From: a virus
Direction: 5' to 3' (one strand)
DNA: 23,345 bases
IMG/VR virus record: IMGVR_UViG_3300006929_000128
Location: 1 to 23,345 of that record
Each line of letters starts with the position of its first letter. Position 1 is the stretch's first letter. A program made the position numbers and the translations under genes. Under the pieces are notes generated by a model. The model saw only the letters and a list, made by a program, of their open reading frames with translations, made no database searches and was not told the DNA's origin. Positions 23,245 through 23,345 of this stretch are shown here, one piece after another.

Positions 23245-23345
23245 TGGATGAATGGCAATTCTTTTTAGTAATAGCATTGATGTTACCAGCATTATATTAT
23301 ACGATGAAATTTATCGTGTGGTTTTCTGAAAGAGTAGAAAGAAAA
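23244..23345 (+). CDS. 5' part of a membrane protein, coupled to the T9SS-type gene (truncated by window edge)
   Basis: ATG 23244 overlaps the previous stop by one base (TAATG), and the frame stays open to the window end (34 residues seen). The visible start, MDEWQFFLVIALMLPALYYT followed by MKFIVWFSERVERK, is a hydrophobic membrane segment with an aromatic flank and a positively charged exit. Function cannot be assigned from this fragment. Translational coupling suggests the two proteins work together or are needed in fixed proportion. Confidence 0.6.
   Translation, partial: MDEWQFFLVIALMLPALYYTMKFIVWFSERVERK

Noticed and set aside
1-23345. CRISPR arrays, insertion sequences and ordinary tRNA genes
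   Set aside because: No regularly spaced direct repeats, no transposase frames or terminal inverted repeats, and the only T-arm-like sequence belongs to the tmRNA.

Overview
This AT-rich window is a piece of a large tailed-phage genome of the T4-like (myovirus) type. The diagnostic genes are a gp55-type late sigma factor (5397-6107), a gp25-type baseplate wedge protein (8700-9119) and a gp6/baseplate-J-type wedge protein (9121-11079), in a tight + strand structural operon with overlapping or near-abutting stops and starts. The likely host belongs to the Bacteroidota/Marinimicrobia-like (FCB) bacteria. This is inferred from a large signal-peptide protein (20437-23244) that ends in a type IX secretion (T9SS) sorting domain, a device known only from that group. 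No integrase or host housekeeping gene is seen, so I read the window as phage rather than host chromosome.

Layout. (1) 1-903: the end of one gene, a putative exported small beta-barrel protein, and a 51-aa acidic protein. (2) 908-1328: a complete tmRNA (ssrA) with tRNA-like ends, at least two well-formed pseudoknots and a tag frame ending Tyr-Ala-Asn-Ala-stop. (3) 1395-1937: a membrane-anchored 3D/double-psi-beta-barrel protein, probably acting on the cell wall. (4) 1946-5145: a sigma70-like promoter followed by a cassette of methyltransferase, small protein, HD phosphohydrolase and second methyltransferase. (5) 5136-6107: a small membrane protein and the late sigma factor, ended by a two-way terminator. 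(6) 6163-6384: the only minus-strand gene, a two-helix holin-like membrane peptide with its own leader hairpin. (7) 6538-17045: baseplate genes, from a helical protein through a gp5-like hub, gp25, gp6 and several tail proteins to a 1449-aa giant with a LamG-like domain. (8) 17146-20347: three tail or fibre-type proteins, two sharing a C-terminal module and one carrying an inserted carbohydrate-binding-like domain. (9) 20437-23345: the T9SS-type surface protein, coupled to a membrane protein cut off by the window edge.

How it fits together. The late sigma factor should direct transcription of the structural block. A 9-mer, TATATTTAT, occurs in all three intergenic gaps that precede late + strand units (6473 and 6505, 17091, 20359), with a one-mismatch copy before the 3D-domain gene (1358), and is a candidate late promoter element. 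The methyltransferases would mark phage DNA. The tmRNA would support or re-target host ribosome rescue. Several products (beta-barrel, 3D-domain protein, holin-like peptide, T9SS substrate) are aimed at the host envelope. The most unusual feature is a phage gene whose product appears built to use the host's type IX secretion system to reach the cell surface.
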